A DNA stretch of 64,000 nucleotides from Magnetospirillum sp. SS-4 (GTDB taxonomy: Bacteria > Pseudomonadota > Alphaproteobacteria > Rhodospirillales > Magnetospirillaceae), in assembly GCF_902729425.1 (NCBI RefSeq), contig NZ_CACVCH010000013.1, positions 1-64,000 of the forward strand, read 5' to 3'. This document shows positions 39,141-50,849 of the stretch, one piece after another; the stretch's first letter is position 1, and each line of letters opens with the position of its first letter. The position numbers and the translations under genes are program-made. The notes beneath the pieces are model-generated. The model worked only from the letters and a program-made list of their open reading frames with translations, had not been told where the DNA came from and made no database searches.

Positions 39141-39192
39141 ATCTTGCTGGGAAGTTAACACGGCAAGGCTCAATTTCATCCTTACAGGCCTC

Positions 39193-39234
39193 TGTCGTGT
39201 AACCCGACACCCCCTGCCGTAGGTTAAACCTACA
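39193..39234. repeat. palindrome pair upstream of DUF6641-like gene (island 3)
   Basis: TGTCGTGTAACCCGACA (39193-39209) and CGTAGGTTAAACCTACA (39218-39234), 25 bp apart as in island 1. Confidence 0.85.
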
Positions 39235-39310
39235 CCTGCCTTTCGGTTGTCCAGCTCGGCGATCAGACCATAGTGTGTTCGTCATGTATTCCTATTTGGA
39301 GGATGTGATA

Positions 39311-39748
39311 ATGAGTGCATTGGACAAGCTGAAGCTGAGCGAAAAGACCCGACGTGCTGTTGTGGCCACGCCTGAAGGGCGCCTGCGGCACAAGCTGGTG
39401 GAGGCCATCAACCAGCAGATCGCTGCTGCGGAAGCGATGCAGAAGGGCGAAGGATTTGAAATTCGGCGCAAGCGCTGGACGAAGGACAGCGAGGGCAACA
39501 AGACCCTGCAAGACCGACTGGTCAAATTTCGCCCCTGGTACTGGCAGGAGGCCAATGGCGCGTTCATGCTGGAAGTGCGCTACGGCAACAAGATCATCGA
39601 GATCAAGCCGAAGAAGACGGCCATTGAGATCGGCGATGTGGCGGAACTGGTCCCGACGCTGACGCTGGTGCGCGATGCGGTGGTTGCTGGCGAACTGGAC
39701 AAGCAGTTGGCCGCGATGAAGGGACGCTTCGGCAAGAAGCTCGCTTAA
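39311..39748 (+). CDS. DUF6641-like protein (island 3 copy)
   Basis: 145 aa, nearly identical to the other copies (one notable change: RRAVVATPEG). Start MSALDKLKL behind TTGGAGGATG. Followed by the conserved terminator and micro-ORF. Confidence 0.85.
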   Translation: MSALDKLKLSEKTRRAVVATPEGRLRHKLVEAINQQIAAAEAMQKGEGFEIRRKRWTKDSEGNKTLQDRLVKFRPWYWQEANGAFMLEVRYGNKIIEIKPKKTAIEIGDVAELVPTLTLVRDAVVAGELDKQLAAMKGRFGKKLA

Positions 39749-39752
39749 CGCC

Positions 39753-39780
39753 AAACAGCCCCGTACAAGCGGGGCTGTTT
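39753..39780 (+). terminator. rho-independent terminator after DUF6641-like gene (island 3)
   Basis: Same stem as in islands 1 and 2. Confidence 0.8.
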
Positions 39781-39782
39781 CC

Positions 39783-39911
39783 ATGAGTGCCGTACTGCAT
39801 TCCCAACAATTCCCCGGCGTGTACGACGCGCAAAGGCCCGCTGCGGCGGTGGCCTATAAGCGGCAATCTCAGTTCCGTTCACACAGGCGCGCGCATGGTG
39901 CGCCGAACTGA
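39783..39911 (+). CDS. conserved micro-ORF, extended version (island 3 copy)
   Basis: It starts MSAVLHSQQFPGVYDAQRPA and continues to 42 residues because the usual stop region and palindrome are replaced. It overlaps the end of the convergent membrane-protein gene. Confidence 0.4.
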   Translation: MSAVLHSQQFPGVYDAQRPAAAVAYKRQSQFRSHRRAHGAPN

Positions 39912-40141
39912 GTTGGACAGCCATGTAGCCGCCGCCACATCTCAAACGGTGTAAGAACGTAGAATGCGCCAAACACACAGAAGACTATGATTGATGCATT
40001 CCAAATAATATTGCCAAATTCAATATTAATTACAATGTATGAAATAATAGCGATGATTAAAGACGCAAGCAGCCATAGCATTAATGATGGTATTTTATAC
40101 AGTGTGCACAGAGTGTGTTTATTTTTATTTGAAAGTATCAT
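39869..40141 (-). CDS. small membrane protein, slot B cargo of island 3
   Basis: A 90-aa protein starting MILSNKNKHTLC, with two hydrophobic segments (about residues 20-38 and 45-65) and a basic C terminus. GAGAG precedes the start. AT-rich. Not related in sequence to the island 1 membrane protein in the same slot. Family not recognised. Confidence 0.55.
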   Translation of the reverse strand: MILSNKNKHTLCTLYKIPSLMLWLLASLIIAIISYIVINIEFGNIIWNASIIVFCVFGAFYVLTPFEMWRRLHGCPTQFGAPCARLCERN

Positions 40142-40443
40142 TATTCGCTCTCTTCGCATCGCGGTGGGGCCCAGGGGGGGGCAGGCAGAGCCGCCAACCA
40201 AGTGCTCATTTTCTCAGTTTGAGGGTGTATTGTCCATTCGTAGAATTTACGCTAAAACTTTAGTATTGGTCTGCGTGGTTGTCTTTGCCTCGTCCCAGCA
40301 ATCATGGCGAGCCTGGGGGGCTAATCCCGCTAAAACACTGGCCCAAAAATTCACTTTTTGTTCGGCGCGCGTTCCGAATGACGCACCCATATTCTGATTG
40401 CCGAACCGTGGCGGTCGGCATCAGAGACAGGGGATGCCCAGCC
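40142..40443. other. intergenic region before integrase of island 3, no gene
   Basis: Mixed composition with a G-run near 40170. Open frames here run opposite to or across real genes and lack ribosome-binding sites. Confidence 0.4.
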
Positions 40444-40460
40444 TGTCGTGTAACACGACA
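40444..40460. repeat. 17-bp palindrome after integrase stop (island 3)
   Basis: TGTCGTGTAACACGACA, 2 nt beyond the integrase stop codon. The last palindrome before the chromosome. Confidence 0.9.
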
Positions 40461-40462
40461 AC

Positions 40463-41779
40463 TCAGGGCTTCTTTTTCGGATTGGGCGGTCGCTTCAGCT
40501 TCTTGAGCTTCTCCGCATCCAGCGTCAGCCAATCAATGTCCGTGTTGAATTCGTTGGCCCTGCTCACCGACGTGTCGTGTCCGTAATAGCGGTGGATCAT
40601 GTCGGGGCTTGTGCCCATGTTGATGGCGACCAGCCGATCCGAAACGCCCTCGTTGAGTTTCAACGTGGCATAGGTATGGCGCAGGCAATACGGGGTAAAT
40701 GGGTCGCCTTGCACGTCGGTTTCCATCTTCAGCGCCTTCAACATGGTGTTGAACTGCCGCTTGAACGAAACGACGGCCTCGCCAGTTTCCTGATTGGCCA
40801 AGACGAAATCGTCCTCGCCATTGAATTTACTGACATAGCGAAAACCCGACAGCATCGGCCACACGAAACTGTCGCAGCGCACCAGCCTCGTGCCCGTTTT
40901 TGTCTCTTTCACAATGGTCAAATAGGCGTGCGGTACGTCATCAACGATCTTGAGGGAGAAGTGCTTCCACTTGATCGGCTGATGCTCTTTCCCTGGCCGA
41001 AGTCCCGTGCCGAGAACGAGGTGGATGAAGGCGCTGAACACCAGCCGCTCGTAGGTAAGCTTTTCCGACTGAGTGTCGGGGAAGCTGTTGCAGTAGTCCA
41101 AGATGGCCTTGGCCTGTTCCTTGGTGAATGAGGGGCGCCGCTTCACCGCGCCCTTATCCCCTCGTGTCGTCTTTTGCCCGATGTTCGGCATGCGCGAACC
41201 ATCAAGGAAGTCGTGGTTGACCGCGAATTTGAAGATTTGCCGCAGCACAGTGTCTTCCGCATCGCCCTTGCCCTTGCTGGCGACCTTCTTTTCCCGCGTA
41301 TAGGCGGTGCCATCGGCCCTTCGGATTGTCTCTTCCCGCTGCTCGGCACCAGGGCCTGTCTGCCAAAATGCCGCTCGCCATATCTCGTAATCGGCCAAGG
41401 TCTTTTGGGTGATCTGCGTGATCTTGTGCTTGCCGAAATACGGGATGTGGTAGCGCTTCACGATCTTCGTGTAGTCGCTGATCTTGCGGGGCTTGTTGGT
41501 CGGATCGCGGCCAATGGCAGCAAGCCAAAGCTCGGCAACCGACTTGAAGGACTTGGTGTTCGGATCAAGCCCTTGTTCTGTCAGCACCTCGGCCCGCATC
41601 TTCTCCCGACGCGCCCATTCCACGGCCTTGTCAAAATTGCGCTCGCCCGTGCTGCGCACAAAGGCGTTGCCATCCTCCCTGACAATCCGTGCTTGCCACA
41701 TGCTGCTGTTGGGCCGCTGGTAGATCGCTATCGCCCTATCATCAAGGTAGAAATATTCCGTCTTCTTTTCACGGGGCAT
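40463..41779 (-). CDS. int: tRNA-targeting tyrosine integrase of island 3
   Basis: 438 aa, nearly identical to the island 2 enzyme, all catalytic motifs intact (GTGLRPGKE, TKTGTR, YCLRHTYAT, HRYYGHD). The 5' end faces the intact tRNA-Thr gene 127 bp away. It is the innermost integrase next to the chromosome. Confidence 0.95.
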   Translation of the reverse strand: MPREKKTEYFYLDDRAIAIYQRPNSSMWQARIVREDGNAFVRSTGERNFDKAVEWARREKMRAEVLTEQGLDPNTKSFKSVAELWLAAIGRDPTNKPRKISDYTKIVKRYHIPYFGKHKITQITQKTLADYEIWRAAFWQTGPGAEQREETIRRADGTAYTREKKVASKGKGDAEDTVLRQIFKFAVNHDFLDGSRMPNIGQKTTRGDKGAVKRRPSFTKEQAKAILDYCNSFPDTQSEKLTYERLVFSAFIHLVLGTGLRPGKEHQPIKWKHFSLKIVDDVPHAYLTIVKETKTGTRLVRCDSFVWPMLSGFRYVSKFNGEDDFVLANQETGEAVVSFKRQFNTMLKALKMETDVQGDPFTPYCLRHTYATLKLNEGVSDRLVAINMGTSPDMIHRYYGHDTSVSRANEFNTDIDWLTLDAEKLKKLKRPPNPKKKP

Positions 41780-41836
41780 TTCACACCAAAACAGCTAATA
41801 ATTGTAGTCACAGCTCGCGCACTCGCTGCGAGCTTA

Positions 41837-41855
41837 TGTGAAAAGAGTGTGAAAT
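41837..41855. repeat. integrase arm-type repeat beside tRNA-Thr
   Basis: TGTGAAAAGAGTGTGAAAT. No second copy lies beyond the tRNA, as expected for the chromosomal side of an integrated element. Confidence 0.75.
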
Positions 41856-41906
41856 GCAAAAAGCCGCTTTTCAGCGGCCCTGCATCATTGATTTTATTGG
41901 GAAAAA

Positions 41907-41982
41907 TGGTGCCGGCGAGAGGACTCGAACCCCCGGCCCGCGCATTACGAATGCGCTGCTCTACCAACTGAGCTACGCCGGC
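41907..41982 (-). tRNA. tRNA-Thr (anticodon CGT), island integration site
   Basis: 76 nt, with acceptor GCCGGCG/CGCCGGC, D-arm GCTC...GAGC, anticodon stem GCGCA/TGCGC with loop TTCGTAA (anticodon CGT), T-arm GGGGG-TTCGAGT-CCTCT, and encoded CCA. The 47 bases at its 3' end (41907-41953) are the att core repeated at 7797 and 26753. Confidence 0.97.
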
Positions 41983-42167
41983 CCATGACGTGGCGCGGAC
42001 GTTACCGCCGCCGCCGCCGATTTGCAAGCACCGCCGTCGGACAGGGCTGGGCAACGGGTCCGGGTCAACCGCCGCCCAGAGCCGGAACCGCCGCTCCGAG
42101 GTATCCACGGCGGGATGAATCGTGCTAAAGCTTCCCGCCTTTCCAATGTGACGTGGTGTCGAGGTTG

Positions 42168-43151
42168 ATGGTGAAGCGCTGGTTGCCGTGGCTGCTCAAG
42201 GGCGTGCTGTCGGTCGGACTCATCTGGTTCGCGTTCCGGAATATCGATCTCGACGCCGCCTGGGTTCAGGCCAGGACGATCGACCCCGCCATGCTGGCCC
42301 TCGCCCTCGGCCTGGGGGTGCTTCAGATCCTGCTGGGGGCGGTGCGCTGGTGGCTGGTGCTGCGCGCGCTGAAGGCGGCCTTCTCGGCGACCCAGGCCCT
42401 GCTGGTCTATTACATCGGCGTCTGCTTTTCCATCGTCACCCCGGTGGCCGGCGACGCCCTGCGCATGTGGAAGGCGCATCGGTCCGGACTGTCGCTGAAG
42501 GGCAGCGTCAATTCGGTGATGCTGGAGCGGGTGGTGACCATCCTGGGGCTGGTGCTGCTGGTGGCGGCGACCCAGCCGCTGCTGCTGTCCCGCGTCCCCG
42601 ACATTCCCGGCTCCTGGGTGTTCCCGCTGCTGTCGGTGGCCGGGGTCGCCGGCATCGTGCTCCTGAGCCAGTTGGACCGGCTGCCCCAGACCCTGCACCG
42701 CTGGCGGCTGGTGCGCGGCCTCGCCCATCTGGCCGGCGACACCCGCCTGCTGTTCCGCCAGCCGGGATGGAGCGGCGGCACCCTGGCGGTCGCCATCATC
42801 GGGCACGCCAACCTGTCGGTGGTGGCCTATGTCCTGGCCCTGGGGCTCGGACTGGGGGACAAGGTCGACATGATCGATTGCCTGGTGCTGGTGCCGCCGG
42901 TGATCCTGGCCCTGACCCTGCCCATTTCCATCGCCGGATTCGGCGTGCGCGAGAACGTCATGAAGGTGGCCTTCGGCTATGTCGGCGTCGACGAGACCTC
43001 GGCGACGGTGCTGGGGCTGCTGTTCGGACTGAGCGGCATGATCACGGCCCTGCCGGGCGGCGTTCTCTGGCTGTTGTCCGCCGACCATCCCAGGCCGGAG
43101 GAAATCGCCGAGGTCGAACATGCCGTCGAGGACGCCGCCGAGAAGGCATAG
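42168..43151 (+). CDS. YbhN/UPF0104-type integral membrane protein
   Basis: A 327-aa protein with about eight hydrophobic helices and the PVAGDALRMWKA and PISIAGFGVREN motifs of the lysylphosphatidylglycerol-synthetase transmembrane (flippase-like) family. No C-terminal synthetase domain, so it is the membrane half only, possibly a lipid or polyprenyl-linked substrate transporter. ATG 42168 follows GAGG; a GTG 5 codons earlier is possible. First chromosomal gene beyond the tRNA. A glycosyltransferase follows 46 nt later. Confidence 0.85.
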   Translation: MVKRWLPWLLKGVLSVGLIWFAFRNIDLDAAWVQARTIDPAMLALALGLGVLQILLGAVRWWLVLRALKAAFSATQALLVYYIGVCFSIVTPVAGDALRMWKAHRSGLSLKGSVNSVMLERVVTILGLVLLVAATQPLLLSRVPDIPGSWVFPLLSVAGVAGIVLLSQLDRLPQTLHRWRLVRGLAHLAGDTRLLFRQPGWSGGTLAVAIIGHANLSVVAYVLALGLGLGDKVDMIDCLVLVPPVILALTLPISIAGFGVRENVMKVAFGYVGVDETSATVLGLLFGLSGMITALPGGVLWLLSADHPRPEEIAEVEHAVEDAAEKA

Positions 43152-43197
43152 GGGGCACGCCCCGGACGGACGGACGGAGCGGAAGGGAGGCCGAGGC

Positions 43198-44370
43198 ATG
43201 ACCAAGGCGCTGGTCGTTCTCAGCGATGCGCGCTTCAGCCTGCTGCGCAGCACCTGCGCCGAACTGGCCGAAGGGCTGGCCGAACTGGGCGTCGAGGCGG
43301 CGCTGGCCTGCTTTCCCGACCCCGCCGACGGACAGGCGGCGTTCGAGGCGGGCTATGATCGGGTCCTGGCCCGCATCCAGGCCATGGTCGATGCGGACGA
43401 CGATTTCTTTCTCGTCGACCTCAACTGCAAGCTCAGCTACACGTCCCTGCGCCGACGCCGGCCGTTGCGGCGGTTCAGTTACGTCACCGACGCGCCGTGG
43501 AGCCAGTTCGACCATATCCATTCCGTCGGCGACGACACCACCATCAGCTATGTGGACCGCCACCACGCCGCTTTTCACCAGCGTTTCGCCAGCGGACGGC
43601 GGACGGTGTTCATGCCCCACGGCGGACCGCCGCCCGACCCGGCCTGGCATGACGAACGCCCCATCGACGTCCTGTTCATCGGCAATCTGGCCCCGCCTTG
43701 CCGCATGGAACAGTTCGAGGCGGCGCTGGCGCCGCTGCCGGAACCGCTTGGCCGCGCCGCCCGGCTGGCCCTCGACATGGTTCTTTGGGATGGCGGCGAG
43801 CCGTTCACCGCCCTCGATGGAGCGCTGGCGGCGGAAGGGCTGACCCCGGAAGGCCTGGGGCTGAGGCCATTCCTCGACCTGCTGCGCTTCCTGTCCGCCT
43901 TCGCCGAATCCCACGCCCGCCACCGCCTGCTGACCGGCCTGGGGCGGGTCAGGATCACCGTGGCCGGCCGGGTCGCGCCCGGCTTTTTCGACACGGTGCC
44001 GGACAACGTCCATCTGCTTGGAATGGTCGACGAGGCGGCGGCGCTGGCGCTGATGCGGCGAAGCCGCATCCTGCTGAATTCGGTGACGGTGTTTCCCGCC
44101 GGCTCGCACGAGCGCGTCTGGTACGCCATGGCCTGCGGCGCCGCCGTCTGCACCGAGCGCAGCAGCTTCATCGGGGAAACCCTGGATTGGGGGACCCATC
44201 TGCTGGACGCGGCCGACGCCATCGCCAGCGGCGGCGACACCCTGGCCGAAGCCCTGGCCGCCCCGCCCGGCGTGCTGGAGATGGCGCGGGCGGCGCGGAT
44301 TCCCTATTCCGCCAATCATACCTGGCGGCGCCGCGCCGGCATCATCCGCCGGGCGATGACCGGGGGCTGA
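43198..44370 (+). CDS. glycosyltransferase-like protein (family 1/CgeB-like)
   Basis: A 390-aa protein with a GT-B-like layout: an N-terminal Rossmann half (MTKALVVLSDARFSLL), DVLFIGNL in the middle, and a C-terminal half with VHLLGMVDEAAALALMRRSRILLNS and SHERVWYAMACGAAVCTE, the glycosyl transferase 1 pattern. Start ATG behind GGGAGGCCGAGGC. Probably acts on a cell-envelope glycan together with the upstream membrane protein. Confidence 0.8.
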   Translation: MTKALVVLSDARFSLLRSTCAELAEGLAELGVEAALACFPDPADGQAAFEAGYDRVLARIQAMVDADDDFFLVDLNCKLSYTSLRRRRPLRRFSYVTDAPWSQFDHIHSVGDDTTISYVDRHHAAFHQRFASGRRTVFMPHGGPPPDPAWHDERPIDVLFIGNLAPPCRMEQFEAALAPLPEPLGRAARLALDMVLWDGGEPFTALDGALAAEGLTPEGLGLRPFLDLLRFLSAFAESHARHRLLTGLGRVRITVAGRVAPGFFDTVPDNVHLLGMVDEAAALALMRRSRILLNSVTVFPAGSHERVWYAMACGAAVCTERSSFIGETLDWGTHLLDAADAIASGGDTLAEALAAPPGVLEMARAARIPYSANHTWRRRAGIIRRAMTGG

Positions 44371-44385
44371 GCCCTTCCCCGCCCG

Positions 44386-47361
<2,976 letters not shown>

Positions 47362-48519
47362 TCAGTGCTCCTCGCGCCAGGAGGCCATGGCCTGTCTCGC
47401 CAAGGTCGGCGGGGCGAAGTGCAGCCCCTGGCCCGTCGCATAGCCGAGATCGAGCAGGGTGGCGGCGGTCTCGGCGTCCTCGATGCCCTCGGCCACCACG
47501 TCGATGTCCAGACGGCGGCACAGGTCGAGAATACCCTGAAGAATGGCCCGCTGTCGCGAGGAGGCATGGCAGCCCTGCACCAGCGAGCCGTCGACCTTGA
47601 CGATGTCGAAATGCTGGCGGCACAAGACGTTGATGGAGGACAGGCCGGTACCGAAATCATCCAGGGCCATCCGGACCCCCAGGTTCCGCAGTTCGGTCAT
47701 GCTGCGCCCGGCCGCGTCCATGTCGTCGATCAGGGCGGTTTCGGTCACCTCCAGGCACAGCCGCGACGGCGCCAAGCCGTGCTGATCCAGCATGCGCCGC
47801 AAGGTGGCGGCCAGATCGCGATCCTGGAACAGCCAGCCAGAGAAATTGACGGTGACGAACGGGGCGTCCGGGGCGTCCCCCAGGTGGGAGGCCACCGTCA
47901 TGGCGCGGTCGGTCATGGTGAGGTCGATGCGCCGGATCAGGCCGGTGCGCCGGGCCATGGGCAGAAAATCGAACGGCCGCATCAGGCCCATGGTTTCCGA
48001 CCGCCAGCGCGCCAGGGATTCGTAGCCCAGGGCGGCGCCGCTGCGCAGGTCGACGATGGGCTGGAGATAGGGCTCGATCTCGCCGCTGATGATGGCCTCG
48101 GCGATATTGCGTTCCACCACCAATTCGTTGTAGCCCGCGCCCAGATCCGAGGATCGCAGGGCGACGATGTCGTCGCCGGCGATCAGCGAGGCCTGGGTGT
48201 CGCGCAGGCGCCCCACCAGCTTGCGCATCAGTTCGGCGAAGAACGGATCGGATTTGGCGATGACCTGCTGAATCTGCTCGGCCGAGACCTCCACCAGCAG
48301 GCAGTTGCCGATGGCGGTGGCGGTGGCGGAACGGGGCGAGCCGTCGATCACGCCCATTTCGCCGAAGACCTCGCCCGGTCCCAGCATGGCCAGGGTCTGG
48401 CCGCCGCCGTCCGGTCCGACCGAGATTTCGACCGTGCCTTCCTCGATCAGGAAGGCCGCGTCGGCGGGCTCGCCCTCTGAAAAGATCAGATCGCCGGCGT
48501 CGATCTTCCTGGTCCGCAT
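47362..48519 (-). CDS. cyclic-nucleotide-binding EAL-domain phosphodiesterase
   Basis: A 385-aa protein. N-terminal cNMP-binding domain (GEVFGEMGVIDGSPRSATATA) and C-terminal EAL domain with YESLARW (EAL variant ESL), TVNFSGW, EVTETALID, DDFGTGLSS, KVDGSLV and EGIED, all metal and catalytic positions present. It probably degrades c-di-GMP in response to a nucleotide. It is followed immediately by a cyclase gene, giving an antagonistic pair. Confidence 0.92.
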   Translation of the reverse strand: MRTRKIDAGDLIFSEGEPADAAFLIEEGTVEISVGPDGGGQTLAMLGPGEVFGEMGVIDGSPRSATATAIGNCLLVEVSAEQIQQVIAKSDPFFAELMRKLVGRLRDTQASLIAGDDIVALRSSDLGAGYNELVVERNIAEAIISGEIEPYLQPIVDLRSGAALGYESLARWRSETMGLMRPFDFLPMARRTGLIRRIDLTMTDRAMTVASHLGDAPDAPFVTVNFSGWLFQDRDLAATLRRMLDQHGLAPSRLCLEVTETALIDDMDAAGRSMTELRNLGVRMALDDFGTGLSSINVLCRQHFDIVKVDGSLVQGCHASSRQRAILQGILDLCRRLDIDVVAEGIEDAETAATLLDLGYATGQGLHFAPPTLARQAMASWREEH

Positions 48520-48572
48520 TCCGAAAGTCTCCCGAGGCTGTCTCCCGGCGGAGGCTGCACCCAGCCGCCGGC

Positions 48573-49694
48573 CTAGTCAACCATGCCGGAAGCGGATTGG
48601 CTAGCATCGGCCACTTCCACCCGGTTCCGGCCCATGGCCTTGGCCCGGTACAAGGCGGAATCGGCCTGGTCCAGCAGGGCGGACACGTCCGCCTGGGCGA
48701 CGTCGCCGCGATCGAGGCAGGCGATGCCGATACTGACCGTCATGCCGAACTGATGCCCATGGGACGGCCGCACCACCACCTCGTCCACCTGATGGCGCAG
48801 GCGTTCGGCGATGACGCAGGCGCCGTCGCGTCCGGTGTTGGGCAGGGCGACGGCGAATTCCTCGCCGCCCAGCCGGCCCAGGATGTCGTATTCACGCAGG
48901 CAAAGCCGGCAGGCGGCGACGAAGGCCCGCAACGCCTCGTCGCCGGCGGCGTGGCCGAAGGTGTCGTTGACGCGCTTGAAATGATCGATGTCGAGCGCCA
49001 GCAGCGCGAAGGAACGGCCCATCCGCCGGGCGTGATCCAGTTCCAGCCCGGCGAGATGGTGAAAATGGCGGCGGTTGGCGATGCCGGTCAGGGAATCGCG
49101 GGTGGCCAGCACCTCCAGTTCCGCCACATGCTGCCGGGTGTCGCAGAAATCGCGCAACGACAGCGCCAGGTCGGCGACGCCGCCATCCTCGCCCAGCACC
49201 ACCGGCACCCGCTCGATGGCCAGACGCAGAAGGGCGGTGGCCTCGTCGTCCCGGTCTCCGCAGGCCGTCGGATAGGCCCCCACCGCCAGCCAGCCGCCGC
49301 CGACCGGCAGCACCAGCCGCTGCCAGGTCTCAACCCGGCCGCCGTCGAACGGCGCGGTATAGGAACGCCACAGCGGCCGCCCCACCTGCCGGGCATAGGC
49401 GTATTCGAATTCCAGCATGCCGCGCCGCTCGGCCGGCAGCACGTCGGCCGGCAGCACGTCGATGACGCAACCGGTCAGGTCGGCGCCGAAATGCCGGGTG
49501 AAGGCGGCGCCGTAATGGACATAGCGGTTCCCCGCCGGTTCGGCCTCGATGACCAGCAGATGCGGGGCGTGCCGGGCGAAATGGGCGGCCGGGTCGGCGA
49601 TATTGCCGCCCGCCGCCCGCCATTCGGCCAGCAGGTCGAGCAAGCGCGCGTCCATGACCTTGGCGATAAGAGCGGAGGCTGTCGTTGCCTGCAT
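48573..49694 (-). CDS. diguanylate cyclase with N-terminal PAS-like domain
   Basis: A 373-aa protein behind AGGAGTCTTTTC. N-terminal ~150 residues look like an alphaproteobacterial PAS-type sensor (VHYGAAFTRHFGADLTGCVIDVLP). GGDEF domain with DSLTGIANRR, DIDHFKRVNDTFGH and LGGEEF. Third c-di-GMP enzyme in a row on this strand but separated by 53 nt and its own promoter region. Confidence 0.9.
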   Translation of the reverse strand: MQATTASALIAKVMDARLLDLLAEWRAAGGNIADPAAHFARHAPHLLVIEAEPAGNRYVHYGAAFTRHFGADLTGCVIDVLPADVLPAERRGMLEFEYAYARQVGRPLWRSYTAPFDGGRVETWQRLVLPVGGGWLAVGAYPTACGDRDDEATALLRLAIERVPVVLGEDGGVADLALSLRDFCDTRQHVAELEVLATRDSLTGIANRRHFHHLAGLELDHARRMGRSFALLALDIDHFKRVNDTFGHAAGDEALRAFVAACRLCLREYDILGRLGGEEFAVALPNTGRDGACVIAERLRHQVDEVVVRPSHGHQFGMTVSIGIACLDRGDVAQADVSALLDQADSALYRAKAMGRNRVEVADASQSASGMVD

Positions 49695-49779
49695 GAAAAG
49701 ACTCCTGGCAGACGAGGCGGATTGATAGCACGATTATCGTTAACGACCCCTTCACGAGCCTCCGTCCGCAAGGATCACC

Positions 49780-50691
49780 ATGCCATCCATGCCCCCGTCG
49801 GGTCTCGCCCGCGACCTGTTCCTGGCCACCCGGCCCATGTTCCTTCCCGCCTCGGCGATACCGGTGGCGGTGGGAACCGCCTGGGGCATGCACCAGTCCG
49901 GCAGGCTGGACCCGGCGGTGCTGGCGCTGACCCTGGCCGGAATGGCGCTGCTGCACGCCGGCGCCAACGTGATCAACGATGTCGGCGACGAGATCAACGG
50001 CAGCGACCGCCTCAATCACGACCGCATCCCTCCGTTCACCGGCGGATCGCGCATGATCCAGGATGGCCGCCTCGACCTGCGGACCATGGCGGTGTGGGGA
50101 ACGCTGCTGCTGCTGGCCGGCGCCGGCGTCGGCATGGCGCTCTACACGATCAAGGGGCCGCTGGTGCTGGTGTTCGGCGTGGTGGGCGGCGGGCTGGCGC
50201 TGGCCTATTCCCTGCCGCCGCTGGCGCTGGCGTCGCGCGGACTGGGCGAACTGGCGGTGGCGGCGGGATTCGGCCTGCCGGTAACCGCCACCGCGTGGTT
50301 GCAGGGCGGCGCGTTCAGCCTTGCCGGCATCCTGGCGGCGGCGGTGGTGGGATGCTGGACCGCCGCTATCCTGATCTGCAATGAGGTTCCCGACAGCAAG
50401 GCCGACGAAGCCGCCGGCAAGCGGACCCTGGTGGTGCGTCTCGGCGCCAGGAGCGCGCCGTCCCTCTATGTCGCGGTCCACGCCGTGGCGGCGGCGCTGC
50501 AACTGGCGTTGGGCTGGCTGTCCCACCTGCCGCCGTGGGCGACGGTGCCGCCGCTGCTGATCATGCTGGCGGCATTGGCGGCGGCGCCGCTGATGCTGGG
50601 CGGCCGCGGCGGCCAGTTGGCCGCCATCCGCATCACCCTGGCGATTCACCTGCTGGGCGGAAGCTGGCTGGTCGCCGCCGCGCTGGTATGA
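49780..50691 (+). CDS. UbiA-family prenyltransferase
   Basis: A 303-aa protein with about nine hydrophobic helices and two Asp-rich motifs of UbiA enzymes: NVINDVGDEINGSD and NEVPDSKADEAAGKR. It resembles MenA-type 1,4-dihydroxy-2-naphthoate prenyltransferases more than UbiA proper, so a quinone-related substrate is likely but not certain. Divergent from the GGDEF gene. Confidence 0.85.
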   Translation: MPSMPPSGLARDLFLATRPMFLPASAIPVAVGTAWGMHQSGRLDPAVLALTLAGMALLHAGANVINDVGDEINGSDRLNHDRIPPFTGGSRMIQDGRLDLRTMAVWGTLLLLAGAGVGMALYTIKGPLVLVFGVVGGGLALAYSLPPLALASRGLGELAVAAGFGLPVTATAWLQGGAFSLAGILAAAVVGCWTAAILICNEVPDSKADEAAGKRTLVVRLGARSAPSLYVAVHAVAAALQLALGWLSHLPPWATVPPLLIMLAALAAAPLMLGGRGGQLAAIRITLAIHLLGGSWLVAAALV

Positions 50692-50849
50692 CGCCGGGCG
50701 CGGCCCAGACGGCCGCGCCCGGATGACTCGTTTCCAGTCCCTCAATCGCCGGGCGCATTCCTCCGGAATGCTTGGCTTTCGCGCCATGTGGCGCGCCGGG
50801 CGTCGCCCGCAACTCCTCGCCAATGAATTCATTCATTGGCTCGTCAATA

